In this document: positions 33,900-43,304 of the stretch, piece by piece
How the letters are laid out: every line of letters begins with the position of its first letter
How positions within the stretch are numbered: position 1 is the stretch's first letter
Origin: Arthrobacter sp. H35-D1
GTDB taxonomy: Bacteria; Actinomycetota; Actinomycetes; Actinomycetales; Micrococcaceae
DNA: 64,000 bases
Direction: 5' to 3'
NCBI RefSeq assembly: GCF_030063185.1
Contig: NZ_JASISP010000001.1
Location: forward strand, 508,534 to 572,533
The notes under the pieces: model-generated
The model's input: the letters and a program-made list of their open reading frames with translations, nothing else
Told to the model about the DNA's origin: nothing
Database searches by the model: none
Translations under genes and position numbers: made by a program

Positions 33900-35375
33900 A
33901 TGGCCGTTTTTCACTGCACTACATCCATTCCCCTTCCACGCGAGGAGGTGTTTGACTGGTTCACCCGGCCAGGCGCGCTGGTGAGGCTCACGCCGTCGTT
34001 CTTTGGGGCAGTGTTGGCCGAACCGAGCAACGGCATCAACGTCGGCTCGACGGCGGCCATGGGCGTGGGCGCCCCCGGGGGCATGGGGATGTGGCTGGGA
34101 TCGGCCGCAGGCAGCGTGCGCGGCATGCTCCCGACAGCGTTGGCGGGAAAGCGTTGGACGAAGCCGGAGCTGAGATGGGATGCCCTGCACACCGTCCTGG
34201 TGCCCGGATCCAGCTTTACCGACGTCATGGACAAGGGGCCGCTGGCGTCGTGGACGCACACCCACAAATTCAGCGACGGGCCGGAGCCTGGCAGCACTGT
34301 CATGGTGGACGAGGTGCATTACGAGCTGCCCGCGTTGGCTCGCAGCCAATGGGCCTACAAGCGAATGAATGCAGAGCTTGAGCGCATGTTCGCGTTTCGG
34401 GGACGGCAGCTGCTGGCGGACTTGTCCTTCCACCACGAGCACTCCGCCGGACCGTTGACGATTGCCGTCTCCGGGGCATCGGGCCTGATTGGCCGGCAAG
34501 TGTGCGCACTGTTGGGCGGCGGCGGACACACGGTGCTGAAGCTGGTGCGCCGGGCGCCGCAGGCTGCAGATGAGATCTTTTGGGATCCCGACGCCGGCTT
34601 GCTGGACTCGGCAGCCCTGGCTCAATGCCAAGCGGTGGTGCACCTAGCCGGGCACCCCATTGGCGGGAGGTTCACCGACGCCAACAAGGAAGCCATCCAC
34701 CAAAGCCGGATTCGCGGCACCGGGTTGCTGGCTCGGGCCTTGGCGGAGCTGGCGTCCGACGGCGTGCAGCGCACCCTGGTGTCCGGTTCCGCAGTGGGCT
34801 ACTACGGCGCCCATCCGGAGGCCGGAGCGGGGGCAACTCCGCGCCCGCTCGTGGAACGAGACCCGGCAGGTACTGATTTCCTGGCCACCGTCTGCCGGGA
34901 TTGGGAGGCTGCTTGTGATCCGGCGGCGCAAGCGGGCGTGCGGGTGGTGAACGTTCGCACGGGCCTGGTGCTCTCGGCAGCCGGAGGAGTTTTGCAGCGG
35001 CTGTTGCCCCTGTATTTGGCGGGCGCGGGAGGCCCCCTGGGGCAGGAACAGTTCCAGAGTTGGGTGGGGATTGACGACATTTCCGGCATCTTTGCCCATG
35101 CGGCACTGACGGACAGTGTGTCCGGGCCCTTGAACGGCGTGGCCCCGCATCCGGTGACGGCTGGTGATTTTGCGCGTGTCTTGGGCAGGGTGCTGAACCG
35201 CCCTGCCGGATTCAAGGTCCCGGAATTGGGGCCCAAGCTGCTGCTGGGAGCCCAGGGAGCCAACGAATTGGCGCTGGCCAACCAGCGGGTCTCCGCGGAC
35301 AAGGTCCAGGCCAGCGGTTACAGCTTCAGGCACGCTGAGCTTGAAACGGCTCTGCGCCACATCCTGGGCGCGTAG
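33900..35375 (+). CDS. SRPBCC domain fused to TIGR01777-type NAD-dependent epimerase
   Basis: This is a 491-residue fusion. Residues ~1-160 form an SRPBCC/START-like ligand-binding domain (opening with SIPLPREEVFDWFTRPGALV). Residues ~185-490 form a short-chain epimerase of the SulA/TIGR01777 type: NAD site SGASGLIGRQV, active-site region SGSAVGYYGAH (Tyr in YYG) and WVGIDDISGI. Such fusions are common in actinobacteria; their substrates are unknown. The start is at 33900 with GGAGG at proper distance, divergent from the nuclease-helicase. The upstream in-frame extension overlaps the promoter region and is rejected. Confidence 0.9.
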   Translation: MAVFHCTTSIPLPREEVFDWFTRPGALVRLTPSFFGAVLAEPSNGINVGSTAAMGVGAPGGMGMWLGSAAGSVRGMLPTALAGKRWTKPELRWDALHTVLVPGSSFTDVMDKGPLASWTHTHKFSDGPEPGSTVMVDEVHYELPALARSQWAYKRMNAELERMFAFRGRQLLADLSFHHEHSAGPLTIAVSGASGLIGRQVCALLGGGGHTVLKLVRRAPQAADEIFWDPDAGLLDSAALAQCQAVVHLAGHPIGGRFTDANKEAIHQSRIRGTGLLARALAELASDGVQRTLVSGSAVGYYGAHPEAGAGATPRPLVERDPAGTDFLATVCRDWEAACDPAAQAGVRVVNVRTGLVLSAAGGVLQRLLPLYLAGAGGPLGQEQFQSWVGIDDISGIFAHAALTDSVSGPLNGVAPHPVTAGDFARVLGRVLNRPAGFKVPELGPKLLLGAQGANELALANQRVSADKVQASGYSFRHAELETALRHILGA

Positions 35376-35644
35376 CCGGGGCAGCCAGAAGGCCCGGCGC
35401 CCGCCCAAACCGCAGGTTGTGGTAGGTCCCGGTCCTGCAGGTCAGTCCGCCTCGGCTCATGTCGCCTGCGTGTTACCAATCCGGGATTCATATCACCGGC
35501 ACCCATCACATGTGCCGCCTGCCGGGTCCGGACCGAATAGAGCTGGTGGTTCCGTAACGGGAACCTTATGCAGGACGGATAGTAAATTGCTGCGGCACCG
35601 CACGGCCATAAGCGCTGCTTGTCCCATGCGGTCTCGGTCCGCAT
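35376..35644. other. Non-coding stretch with one inverted repeat
   Basis: No gene is recognised. An inverted repeat GGTTCC-n6-GGAACC lies at 35548-35565. From here rightwards codon-like structure fades and the plasticity zone begins. Confidence 0.4.
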
Positions 35645-36115
35645 TTAGCTGAGGCGTTGGTGATGACGACTTGGATCGTCCTGCCAAAATTCAACTGAGT
35701 TTGGTACGACTGTCCAGGCCGTCAAATGTGGAGAAACGATCCCGGCATCGACTTCAGCGGCCGCCGCGGCTTGCGAGATCAGTTCATCTCTGGTGGCATC
35801 AGTCGAAAAGATGGGACTCTGCTGGCCTGCCAAAGCAATCGCACGGGCTTTTGGATGGCGTGCAAGGAAGTCCTTCGCTGACTCTGCTTCGGTAGCTCGC
35901 TGAGCGACTCCACGGACCCGCACCGCTCTGGCGAACGAACTCCAGTATAACCTCAGGGAACAGTTCGGATTCGTCAACAGTTGGCGCCCTTTCGCCGATT
36001 CGCCGCCCGTGGCGATCTTGATGCCGCAGTCCCGGCCACGTCCTTGACGATTAGCACGCGGGGCTCGAACTGCTGACTCTGTGACCGCAAGACGGGTCGC
36101 AGGTGCGGCACGCTA
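35645..36115 (-). pseudogene. Remnant of a pyridoxamine 5'-phosphate oxidase-like flavoprotein
   Basis: The minus-strand frame ending at 35645 encodes LTNPNCSLRLYWSSFARAV, then ARHPKARAIALAGQQS, and ends with VPNSVEFWQDDPSRHHQRLS. These match the central and C-terminal parts of PNPOx/PdxH-type proteins, where a typical end is EFWQGRPDRLHDRL. The frame continues upstream without a start as GIKIATGGESAKGRQL. Another frame supplies FEPRVLIVKDVAG just before it (near 36040-36075), matching the preceding strand of the fold. So a frameshift near 36030 and missing ends mark it as a pseudogene. The C-terminal tail is also lost at a stop codon. Confidence 0.65.
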
Positions 36116-36224
36116 CTGATTCGTGCCGCCAAGCACTGGCTTCTCAAGCGCTCGTTAGCGGGTGCGCCAGCAGCACATGGCGGCGGGGGTTGACACGGCG
36201 GGCAGTCGTGGAAGAGTGTGCCCC

Positions 36225-37343
36225 ATGACCCAGTTTCAGATCAGCAAGACTGACCCGGCACGCACTCGGCTCATCGATGTGACTCCGGCGGACTATGCGG
36301 CGAGCATGGGTGAGGGCGATGCCCTGGTGCGAGTCGACCGGTTCGGCCTGTCCTCCAACAACATCACCTACGTGGTGCTGGGCGATCGCTTGGGCTACTG
36401 GCAGTTCTTTACCGCCGCCCATGGGCCAGATGACGGTGATGAGGGCGACCACGAGTGGGGCGTGATGCCGGTGTGGGGGTTCGCAGATGTGGTTGAGTCT
36501 CGATGCGCCAATCTCGAGGTGGGGGAGCGACTGTTCGGCTACTTCCCGCCGGCAACGCATCTCGTGATGCACCCCGACGCCTCACGATCGGCACAGAGCC
36601 CCCTTGTGGACGCGTCTGCACATCGGGCAGATCTTCCGCCCACCTACAACACCTACCAGCGGGTGTTGCAGGAACCGGGCTACGATCCGGGCGACGACGA
36701 TCTGCGAATGTTACTGAACCCGTTGCAGACGACCGCTTGGGCGCTCTGGGAGGCCCTGCGGGAAGCGGCATGGTTCTCTGCGGAGCAGGTTGTTATCGTA
36801 TCGGCGTCCTCCAAGACCGGCCTCGGCCTTGCCAGTGCGCTGAAGCGGGATCAGAGTTCCCCGAAGACCGTTGGGATCACTGCGCCGAAGAACCGCGACT
36901 TCGTCATCGGGCTCGGTCTCTATGATCAGGTTGTGACCTACGACGAGATCGAGAGCACGCTTTCCCAACGGCCCAGCGTGGTGGTCGACATGGCAGGTAG
37001 CGGGGCAGTGCTCGGACGAGTGCACCACCACCTCGGCGAAGCGATGCTGCACTCGATCAACGTGGGCCTGACCCACTGGGACGAGGCCAGTGGTGGGCAG
37101 GACATCATCCGTGAGCGCAGCGAGATGTTCTTCGTCCCCGGCGTCATCCAGGAACGGATGAAGCAGTGGGGGGCTGCGGAATTTGACCGGGTAACCCAGG
37201 ATTTTCTGCTGAGATCCTTTGCCGAGAGCCGAGACTGGCTCACGATCGAATCCGTGCAGGGACTTGAGGGCTTGGCTGCGAAATATGCCATGGTTCGGGA
37301 TGGATCACTGACTCCCGGCCATGCGATTGTTGTGGCGCCCTAG
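36225..37343 (+). CDS. DUF2855 family protein (medium-chain reductase-like)
   Basis: This is a 372-residue protein. It resembles DUF2855 proteins, distant relatives of medium-chain dehydrogenases: a GroES-like first part (GDALVRVDRFGLSSNNITYV) and a nucleotide-binding-like part with VIVSASSKTGLGLA, where the glycine-rich turn would be. Zinc-ligand motifs are absent. Catalytic activity is not known to me. The start is the ATG at 36225 following GGAAGAG. It is bordered by the PNPOx pseudogene and the IS1182-type element, and its promoter must lie in the ~110 bp upstream. Confidence 0.78.
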   Translation: MTQFQISKTDPARTRLIDVTPADYAASMGEGDALVRVDRFGLSSNNITYVVLGDRLGYWQFFTAAHGPDDGDEGDHEWGVMPVWGFADVVESRCANLEVGERLFGYFPPATHLVMHPDASRSAQSPLVDASAHRADLPPTYNTYQRVLQEPGYDPGDDDLRMLLNPLQTTAWALWEALREAAWFSAEQVVIVSASSKTGLGLASALKRDQSSPKTVGITAPKNRDFVIGLGLYDQVVTYDEIESTLSQRPSVVVDMAGSGAVLGRVHHHLGEAMLHSINVGLTHWDEASGGQDIIRERSEMFFVPGVIQERMKQWGAAEFDRVTQDFLLRSFAESRDWLTIESVQGLEGLAAKYAMVRDGSLTPGHAIVVAP

Positions 37344-37476
37344 GCCCGATGTAGGGCCTGGACGGCACGGCAATAAAAGCCGGTGTCCCGGCTCACCACA
37401 GTTGAACCAAAAACCCGAATCCAGGCTGAGTTTGGACTTGGCCCGTAAATAGCACGTCTGGGGCGTCAACTGTCCA

Positions 37477-39240
37477 CTAGGTGTGTGGGTCAGTAGCGTT
37501 TTGAAGGGTGGGGTGGTGTGGGCAGGAATTTTTGTTGGATTTGACGGTTTTGGTCTAACTGCCGGCCAGGAGCGGTCAAAGAGGGCTCCAGGCCCTGTTA
37601 CGACTCCTCTCGGGGCGTTGGCGGGGCCTTTGTGTAGTGCAGCTCCTTCCCTGGCTTCGGCCTATGTGGCCGTTTCTGCCCGGTAGCTGCGGAGTTTCAT
37701 GAGGTTGTGGCAGGCAGCGAGCAGTTTCCATTCAAGCTGTGCTTTCTCCAGCCCGCGCAGCAGTAAGTGTTTGCCTTGCCGGGTGTGGATTTGTCCGAAG
37801 ACCGGTTCCACGATCGCTTTGCGTCTGGCGTAGGCTTTCTTCCCCGGCTTGGTTTTCAGCTTTCGGGCCATCCGCCCGACCACGGTCGTGGTGGCCGGGA
37901 TCCTGCCCCGCGGCGATTCCGGGATCGGGGTCGAGTGCTTCATGCGCCCGGTGGAAATGAAGAACTCCGTGCCATGCACGGTCTCCAGTTCCCGGGCGTG
38001 GTCGAGGTTCGCTGTCGAGCAGTACCCGGTATCCGCCAGCCACTGCCGGGGCATCTGGCCCAGGTTCTGAAGTGTTTGTTCAACCATGGGAACCAGTTGC
38101 CCGTAGTCATTGGTGCCCTGATTCATCTCCGCGGCCACAATGACCTGCCGGTACCCGTCAACGGCGGCCTGGCCGTTGTAGTTGTAGGAAAACGAGCCAT
38201 CGGCGCGCTTCATGATCCGCGCGTCCGGATCGGTGAAGTTCCGCTGCGCCGTGGGTTTCGGTTCTGCTTCTGCAGCGGCCTTGTCCCCGGCAGCGGTGAT
38301 GTCATCATCATCGTCCCCGCGCTTGGTGGCCTTCTCCTCAGCGTCCGTACGTGCCTTCGCCGCGGCTTCTTCCTCAATCGAGGCCTTGGCGGCGGCCATC
38401 GCTGCGGCCCGTGCCCGCCGGTTGGCCAGTTCCACCGGCAACTCATCCCCACGCGTGCCCGGCCCGAACTTCGCGTCCTCATTGGCATCGACGGTTTTGG
38501 CTTCGGCCATCAAGTCACTGATTTCCTGGGCCAACACCTTCTGCTTCTCGCTCATCCTCGCATAGGACATCGCCTTGTGCTTGGAAGCATTCGCCCGCAC
38601 CTTCGTCCCGTCCAGGGCGACTTTCCCCAGCTTCACCATGCCCGCGGCCTGGCACAGTTCCAAGGCCTGCAAGAACACGTTCGCGAACGCCGCCAGGTGG
38701 CGTTCGCGAAAGCGCCCGATGGAGCGGAAGTCCGGTCCCTGCTGCGCCGACAACCACCTAAAGGAGACCATGTCAGTACAAGCCCGCTCAATCGCACGGG
38801 AGGAACGAACCCCGGTGCAGTACCCGTAAATCAGGACCCGCAACATCAACCGCGGATCATACGGAGGCTGGCCCTTCGCCTTCGCATACGACTTATAGAA
38901 GAAAGTCAGATCGAGTTCGTTCTCCACCAATTCGGCAATGAACCGGGCCAAATGCCCTTCAGGCAGCCACTCCTCCAAAGACGGCGGCACCAACATCACC
39001 GCATCCGGCTCAAAATCCTTGAACCGCTTCCTCACCCCACCATTGGCATCCATCCGACCATCAGCCGGGGCCTCCACCCGCTCGACCAACCCAGCATCAA
39101 AAAGACCATCAGACAGGTGGGAAGAAAAAGTATCCATACCCCCAATTATCCCAGCACTGGCACGGAATCCCTGCTAATCCACCGGCGTTTTAAAGCATTA
39201 TCGGGTCATTGCCATTCCCGACTATTGACCCACACACTAG
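37477..39240. mobile_element. Complete IS1182-type insertion sequence
   Basis: The element is about 1.76 kb. Its ends are inverted repeats that share GTGTGTGGGTCA (37481-37492) with TGACCCACACAC (39226-39237), and similarity goes on for a few more bases inward. The tetranucleotide CTAG is found at both outer edges (37477-37480 and 39237-39240) and is a likely target duplication, though it overlaps one terminal base. One transposase gene fills it. It seems intact and recently active. Confidence 0.85.
37662..39137 (-). CDS. IS1182 family transposase
   Basis: This is a 491-residue DDE transposase. The N-terminal DUF772-like domain (about residues 50-150) has PPYDPRLMLRVLIYGYCTG and SFRWLSAQQGPDFRSIGRFR. 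The DDE catalytic part has KVALDGTKVRANASKHK (first Asp), YNYNGQAAVDGYRQVIVAAE, WLADTGYCS (second Asp) and a C-terminal RKAIVEPVFGQIHTRQGK (Glu). A charged, low-complexity insertion with a DDDDD run lies near residues 265-300. It is full length with no frameshift, so it should be functional. It is oriented opposite to the flanking DUF2855 gene. Confidence 0.95.
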   Translation of the reverse strand: MDTFSSHLSDGLFDAGLVERVEAPADGRMDANGGVRKRFKDFEPDAVMLVPPSLEEWLPEGHLARFIAELVENELDLTFFYKSYAKAKGQPPYDPRLMLRVLIYGYCTGVRSSRAIERACTDMVSFRWLSAQQGPDFRSIGRFRERHLAAFANVFLQALELCQAAGMVKLGKVALDGTKVRANASKHKAMSYARMSEKQKVLAQEISDLMAEAKTVDANEDAKFGPGTRGDELPVELANRRARAAAMAAAKASIEEEAAAKARTDAEEKATKRGDDDDDITAAGDKAAAEAEPKPTAQRNFTDPDARIMKRADGSFSYNYNGQAAVDGYRQVIVAAEMNQGTNDYGQLVPMVEQTLQNLGQMPRQWLADTGYCSTANLDHARELETVHGTEFFISTGRMKHSTPIPESPRGRIPATTTVVGRMARKLKTKPGKKAYARRKAIVEPVFGQIHTRQGKHLLLRGLEKAQLEWKLLAACHNLMKLRSYRAETAT

Positions 39241-39608
39241 ACGAGGACCAGAGAATGGTCGGTCTAGCCGTCACTGCATGGCTTCGTGTCCCGGAACCAA
39301 CCATGGATCCGGGGATCTGCCACTGAGATGGGGATGGCAGTGAGAAGACCAACGCTTAGAAGAGGCCCCGGCAACGTTGGATCCGCCGGCCCATCACAAT
39401 TCCTTGATGTGGAAGTATCACTAACCCGAGGGGACATCGCATTAAAGAAACCGAAGCTACGAAGCATCGCAGTGAAAGTGGGCCACACAGTCTCGGAGCT
39501 ACTTAGCGCTTTCGGCGTCGAGTTACGTTACGAAGCACCGTGCCGTAGCCGTGGCAAGAACCGTGTCAAGGCTCGCCTCGACCACTAGACCTTGCCAACT
39601 CTAGGTAT
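39241..39608. other. Gene-poor stretch between IS1182-type element and MFS gene
   Basis: This is 368 bp without a supported gene. A plus-strand frame of 100 codons (39286-39588) is open, but its protein has no recognisable family and an unusual composition. It may be the relic of a gene interrupted by the insertion. Confidence 0.35.
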
Positions 39609-40871
39609 TTAGTCGTTCGTGTTCTCATGAGTACTGCGCTGTGTGCGGGCCAGCGTGACTGCGGTAACTGCAATCAGCGCCAGCATGAACACACCGAACT
39701 CGATGACGGCAGTGGCCAGGGGCGTCGACTGCAGGATCAGCCCCAGTAGTACGACGGGCAGAGCCATCCCAATGTAGGCAAAGAGGAATAGCCCAGCCAG
39801 AGCCTCTCCACGGGCTTCCGGAGCGGATACGGCGATGGCAGTGCCAATAGCCGACTTGAACGTTACGCCTACGCCCGATCCGGCGAAAAGTCCACCGGCG
39901 ATCAGCAACGGCAGTGACGAATCGGTGATGGACACAATGACGAGGATCAATCCGGCGACCAAGAGGCTCAGCCCGACAACGAGTTGCATGGTCCGTGCCC
40001 AGTGGGCGGAAAACATCTGGAACGCTGCAGAGGCTGCGAAGACTACGAATGCCAAGACGCCAGCCGCCACGTGGGACTTGATGCCTAGCTGCCCGGAAAC
40101 GAACGAAGGTGCCAGCGAGGTGAAGAAGCCGAACATGGCGAAGCCGACGAATGCCATCATGGCCGCGCCCGCGTACTGTCCGCGGGCGGCCGGGGGAACC
40201 ACCACTCGCTGCGGCCGGTACACCCAGTTTTCTTCGACCTTGTTGACTGTTTCTGGGACCGTCACGATAAGCAGTAGTCCCGACAGTAATAGAAATGCGA
40301 AGACCACATAAGGAGTGTAGAGGGGGAGCGGCGCATACTCGGCTAGGAAGCCAGTAATGAGCGGGCCAAGGCCGAGCCCGCCAATGTTTGCGGCGGTCGA
40401 GACGACCTCCGCGCGCCGGGACCCGGCGCCGGGGTGCGCGGCGCTGTGGAGCTCCGTCATGTGGGCGGTGGCGGTGGCCGTCAGCATGCCGATGCCCAGG
40501 CCTGAGATGAAGCGTGCCAGAAGCAGACCCGGAAGATCAGGCCAAACCATGAAAAGCAATGCCGCCACGACGTTGAGAAGGATGGCCGGGGCAATCACTC
40601 TGCGACGGCCAAATCGGTCTGAAATGTGCCCTGCCAGAAACAGGCTGACGACCACGCCGACGGCATAGGCGGCAAAGATGAAGGTGATGGTGAGGGCGCT
40701 GAATCCGCTTCGCTGCTGATAAAGGACGTAAAGGGGGGCCGGTGCTGCGGCGAAAGCCATCGTGATCATGAAGACGAAGGTGACGATCCAGAACCCGCGC
40801 CCGTGCCGGCGCTGATGCGCTTGCTGCTGGGTGTTCGCGTGGAGGGCGGGCATGGTTGAGGTTTGCGGCAT
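39609..40871 (-). CDS. MFS transporter
   Basis: This is a 420-residue carrier with about 12 helices. Loop motifs include LAGHISDRFGRRRVI (the MFS signature between helices 2 and 3) and ARFISGLGIGMLTATATAHMTEL (residues ~115-138). A positively charged N-terminus precedes helix 1. It resembles sugar or drug/H+ antiporters, but the substrate is unknown. It is divergent from a LysR regulator gene across an 81-bp gap with a palindrome, so it is probably the regulator's target. Confidence 0.88.
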   Translation of the reverse strand: MPQTSTMPALHANTQQQAHQRRHGRGFWIVTFVFMITMAFAAAPAPLYVLYQQRSGFSALTITFIFAAYAVGVVVSLFLAGHISDRFGRRRVIAPAILLNVVAALLFMVWPDLPGLLLARFISGLGIGMLTATATAHMTELHSAAHPGAGSRRAEVVSTAANIGGLGLGPLITGFLAEYAPLPLYTPYVVFAFLLLSGLLLIVTVPETVNKVEENWVYRPQRVVVPPAARGQYAGAAMMAFVGFAMFGFFTSLAPSFVSGQLGIKSHVAAGVLAFVVFAASAAFQMFSAHWARTMQLVVGLSLLVAGLILVIVSITDSSLPLLIAGGLFAGSGVGVTFKSAIGTAIAVSAPEARGEALAGLFLFAYIGMALPVVLLGLILQSTPLATAVIEFGVFMLALIAVTAVTLARTQRSTHENTND

Positions 40872-40912
40872 TCATCAAGTATCGGCTGCAATGTAGATCG
40901 CGTCCAACGCTA

Positions 40913-40924
40913 ATTAGTGCTAAT
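40913..40924. promoter_or_regulatory. LysR-type binding-site candidate
   Basis: The perfect inverted repeat ATTAG-TG-CTAAT lies in the gap between the divergent MFS and LysR genes, 29 bp before the LysR start. A second short palindrome, CGCC-GTT-GGCG, follows at 40931-40941. LysR regulators commonly bind such sites in divergent promoters. Confidence 0.5.
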
Positions 40925-40952
40925 ACCCATCGCCGTTGGCGATAATAGATGG

Positions 40953-41843
40953 ATGCAGCTTTTTCAGATCGAGTATTTCATAGCGGTGTCTGAGTCGATG
41001 AGCTTTACCGGCGCCGCCCGAAGGATCAACATCGTCCAGTCCGCAGTTTCGGCGGGCATCCGCCAGCTTGAGCACGAGCTCGGCTCGGAGTTGTTCATTC
41101 GGCAGGGCCGCACCATCCGCCTTGCTCCTGCGGGGGAGGCATTGCTCCCGCGCGCCCGCACCATACTTGCCGACGTCCAGGCTGCGAGGGACGCCGTTGA
41201 TGACATCCGTGGCACTGTGCGCGGAACCGTGACTCTGGGCACGTTGGCTCATACCGGGAACGTTGACCTGCTGCGGATAATGCAGACGGTCCGCCGCGAT
41301 TTCCCGGCCATCGTCATCAAGCTCCGCCAAACCGTCCTAGGAACTCGTAGCAGCCTTGCCGATATCCGCTCAGGCACCTTGGACCTGGCTTTGGTGTCTG
41401 TTCCCGAGGGGGCAACGCCCGGCGTCGAGCTTTTCTCGCTGCATACTGAAGGCATTGTTTTTGTGTGCCCCGATTCCCACCGACTCGCTGGCAGGAAGCG
41501 CGTGAGCCTGTCCGAGATTGCCGATGGATCTTTCGTCGACTTTCCCGAAGGCTGGGGTATTCGGGCCACCGTGGACACAGCTTTCGCTGCGGCGGGACTG
41601 AGCCGCAGCGTTCATACCGAGGTAGTGTCCGTCACCATGGCCTTGGACTTAGTTCGGGCAGGGCTGGGTGTCGCCTTCATGCCTGCCTCAGCACTAGAAA
41701 ATGGTCACGGGCAAGGCATTCGCGCCATCCAGACTCCGCTGGTGTGGCACATTCAGGTGGCCCGCGCCAGGACCCGTCAACCCACAGCCGCCGAGCAGGT
41801 CCTCATCGATGAATTGCGCCAGACCCGGAGCGAGATCGACTAG
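40953..41843 (+). CDS. LysR family transcriptional regulator
   Basis: This is a 296-residue LysR protein. The N-terminal winged helix (1-62) reads MSFTGAARRINIVQSAVSAG and then ELGSELFIRQGRTIRLAPAG. The C-terminal effector domain has VTLGTLAHTG at its start and the typical two-lobed pattern, with FVCPDSHRLAGRK and RAGLGVAFMP. The start Met at 40953 gives the standard LysR N-terminus (MQLFQIEYFIAV). It probably controls the divergent MFS gene. Effector unknown. Confidence 0.92.
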   Translation: MQLFQIEYFIAVSESMSFTGAARRINIVQSAVSAGIRQLEHELGSELFIRQGRTIRLAPAGEALLPRARTILADVQAARDAVDDIRGTVRGTVTLGTLAHTGNVDLLRIMQTVRRDFPAIVIKLRQTVLGTRSSLADIRSGTLDLALVSVPEGATPGVELFSLHTEGIVFVCPDSHRLAGRKRVSLSEIADGSFVDFPEGWGIRATVDTAFAAAGLSRSVHTEVVSVTMALDLVRAGLGVAFMPASALENGHGQGIRAIQTPLVWHIQVARARTRQPTAAEQVLIDELRQTRSEID

Positions 41844-42602
41844 GGGGAAGCATGCGGCCGCATACCGACCAGAATCACTGGAAGTTGATAGCGAAGCCAG
41901 AAAACGAGCCACGGCTCAAACCGCTTCGAATAGCGTCAAAGATGACGGTGACGGTCGTTCCGAGTCGCCCCTGGCTAGGGCAGGGACGTATGCATTCAAG
42001 GCAATGTGAACCACAACTCTGGCACGGAAAGTACCCGCCGCAGAGGTCTCCTGGATCGCAGCGGCAAGTGCGGACCCTTAAGTGTGCCACGGCGCCCACC
42101 CGCGGCACCGAGACCCGTTCACTATCATTTTTGGGGGTGATAAATGAGGGTGTGCTGGAGTGGTCCGCGAGACAGTGTCGGCCAGATATAAGTAGGCATC
42201 GACCGCATCCTAGTGCTTTGGGGGTGGTCTGGACATCGTTTTGCTTCCAGCCTGATTTTTTGTGATGCCAGCTCCACGGTATGTGTCCGGCTGCCCGTCG
42301 GTGTCTAAAGATACGCCCAGAATTTTTGATGCTGACGTGGACCCTCATCGAATGGTCTTTACGTGTGACATGAAGGAGACCTCCGGGTGGTCGTGATCGC
42401 TCTCGCAAGCACCACCTCACCCAGAGGCCCTCTTGTCCTCACTCAGCCACGCGCTGTGTAGGCAACGTGCGTGGGCAGTACATCCAGGCGTCGGATAGCG
42501 GCGACGTATCGGGCAAGACCCTCCTTGGCTCTAAGGCTGTGGTGGCTCCTATCAGCCGCAGGCTGGAGCAACCGCCCATGAGGTGAGACTCGGTAAACCG
42601 GA
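41844..42602. other. 759-bp region without a recognised gene
   Basis: Frames up to 181 codons are open on the minus strand (41875-42420) and 137 on the plus strand, but neither gives a protein with familiar domain structure. The minus frame is Cys-rich (RTCRCDPGDLCGGYFPCQSC) without a clear zinc-ribbon. The base composition is patchier than in neighbouring genes. It is probably decayed mobile or cargo DNA in the plasticity zone. Confidence 0.4.
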
Positions 42603-43304
42603 CTACTCAGCCAGAGCTGCGATGACTTCTTTAGCTACATCCTCGCTGGACTGGGGGTTCTGGCCGGTGATGAGGTTGCGGTCGCGGATCACGTGGCTGT
42701 TCCATGCCGGCCCGGATTCCACAATGGCTCCCTTGTCCCGCAGGACCGTTTCGACGAACCAAGGTGTGTTGGGGCCGGTGCCGCCGTTCAATTCCTCCTC
42801 GTCGGTAAAGACCGTGAGGTTGCGGCCCGCGAAGGCGAATTTGCCCTCTTCGTCGATGGCGCTGAGCAGGCCGGCGGGAGCGTGGCAGAACGGAGCAATG
42901 ATGCGACCGGCCTTGTCGGATTCGATGAGGATCTTGCCCAGATCCGAATCCGTGGCGAGATCCGCCATGGGTCCGTGGCCGCCAGGCATAACGACGGCTT
43001 CGTAGTCGGCGACCGTGACGTCGGCCAATACCAGTGGGTGGGATAGTTCGTCGTCGATGGCTGCGATGTAGGCGCGGAAGCGATCCGCATTTTCAATGCT
43101 CCCGGCCGACTCAACGGCCAGACTGACCTGATCGACAGTGGGCTTCACTCCGCCCGGAGTGGCGATATCCACGGTATGCCCGGCGTTAATCAAGGTGTGG
43201 TGGGAGGCTACCAGCTCTTCGGCCCAGTAGCCGGTAGGGTGCTTGCTACCATCGCGCATCGTGAGTGAATCTGCGGCCGAAACGACCATGAGGATCTTTG
43301 CCAT
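42603..43304 (-). CDS. DJ-1/PfpI family protein, Hsp31-like
   Basis: This is a 233-residue class I glutamine amidotransferase-like protein. The nucleophile elbow is APFCHAPAGLL, with the reactive Cys followed by His. An upstream acidic residue is in MPGGHGPMADL, as in Hsp31/YajL-type deglycase, glyoxalase or chaperone proteins. Its N-terminus MAKILMVVSAAD starts with a usual first beta strand. It may detoxify reactive carbonyls such as methylglyoxal, which would fit with the nearby alcohol dehydrogenase. A GAGAAC-type ribosome site precedes the ATG. Confidence 0.88.
   Translation of the reverse strand: MAKILMVVSAADSLTMRDGSKHPTGYWAEELVASHHTLINAGHTVDIATPGGVKPTVDQVSLAVESAGSIENADRFRAYIAAIDDELSHPLVLADVTVADYEAVVMPGGHGPMADLATDSDLGKILIESDKAGRIIAPFCHAPAGLLSAIDEEGKFAFAGRNLTVFTDEEELNGGTGPNTPWFVETVLRDKGAIVESGPAWNSHVIRDRNLITGQNPQSSEDVAKEVIAALAE

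Noticed and set aside
37767-39326. 519-codon plus-strand frame over the IS1182-type transposase
   Set aside because: It is antisense to an intact DDE transposase and shows no family motif.
39286-39588. 100-codon plus-strand frame right of the IS1182-type element
   Set aside because: No recognisable family, atypical composition and no clear ribosome site; kept only as a note on the gene-poor stretch.
41875-42420. 181-codon minus-strand Cys-rich frame
   Set aside because: The cysteines do not form a known zinc-binding pattern and the codon use is unlike real genes here.
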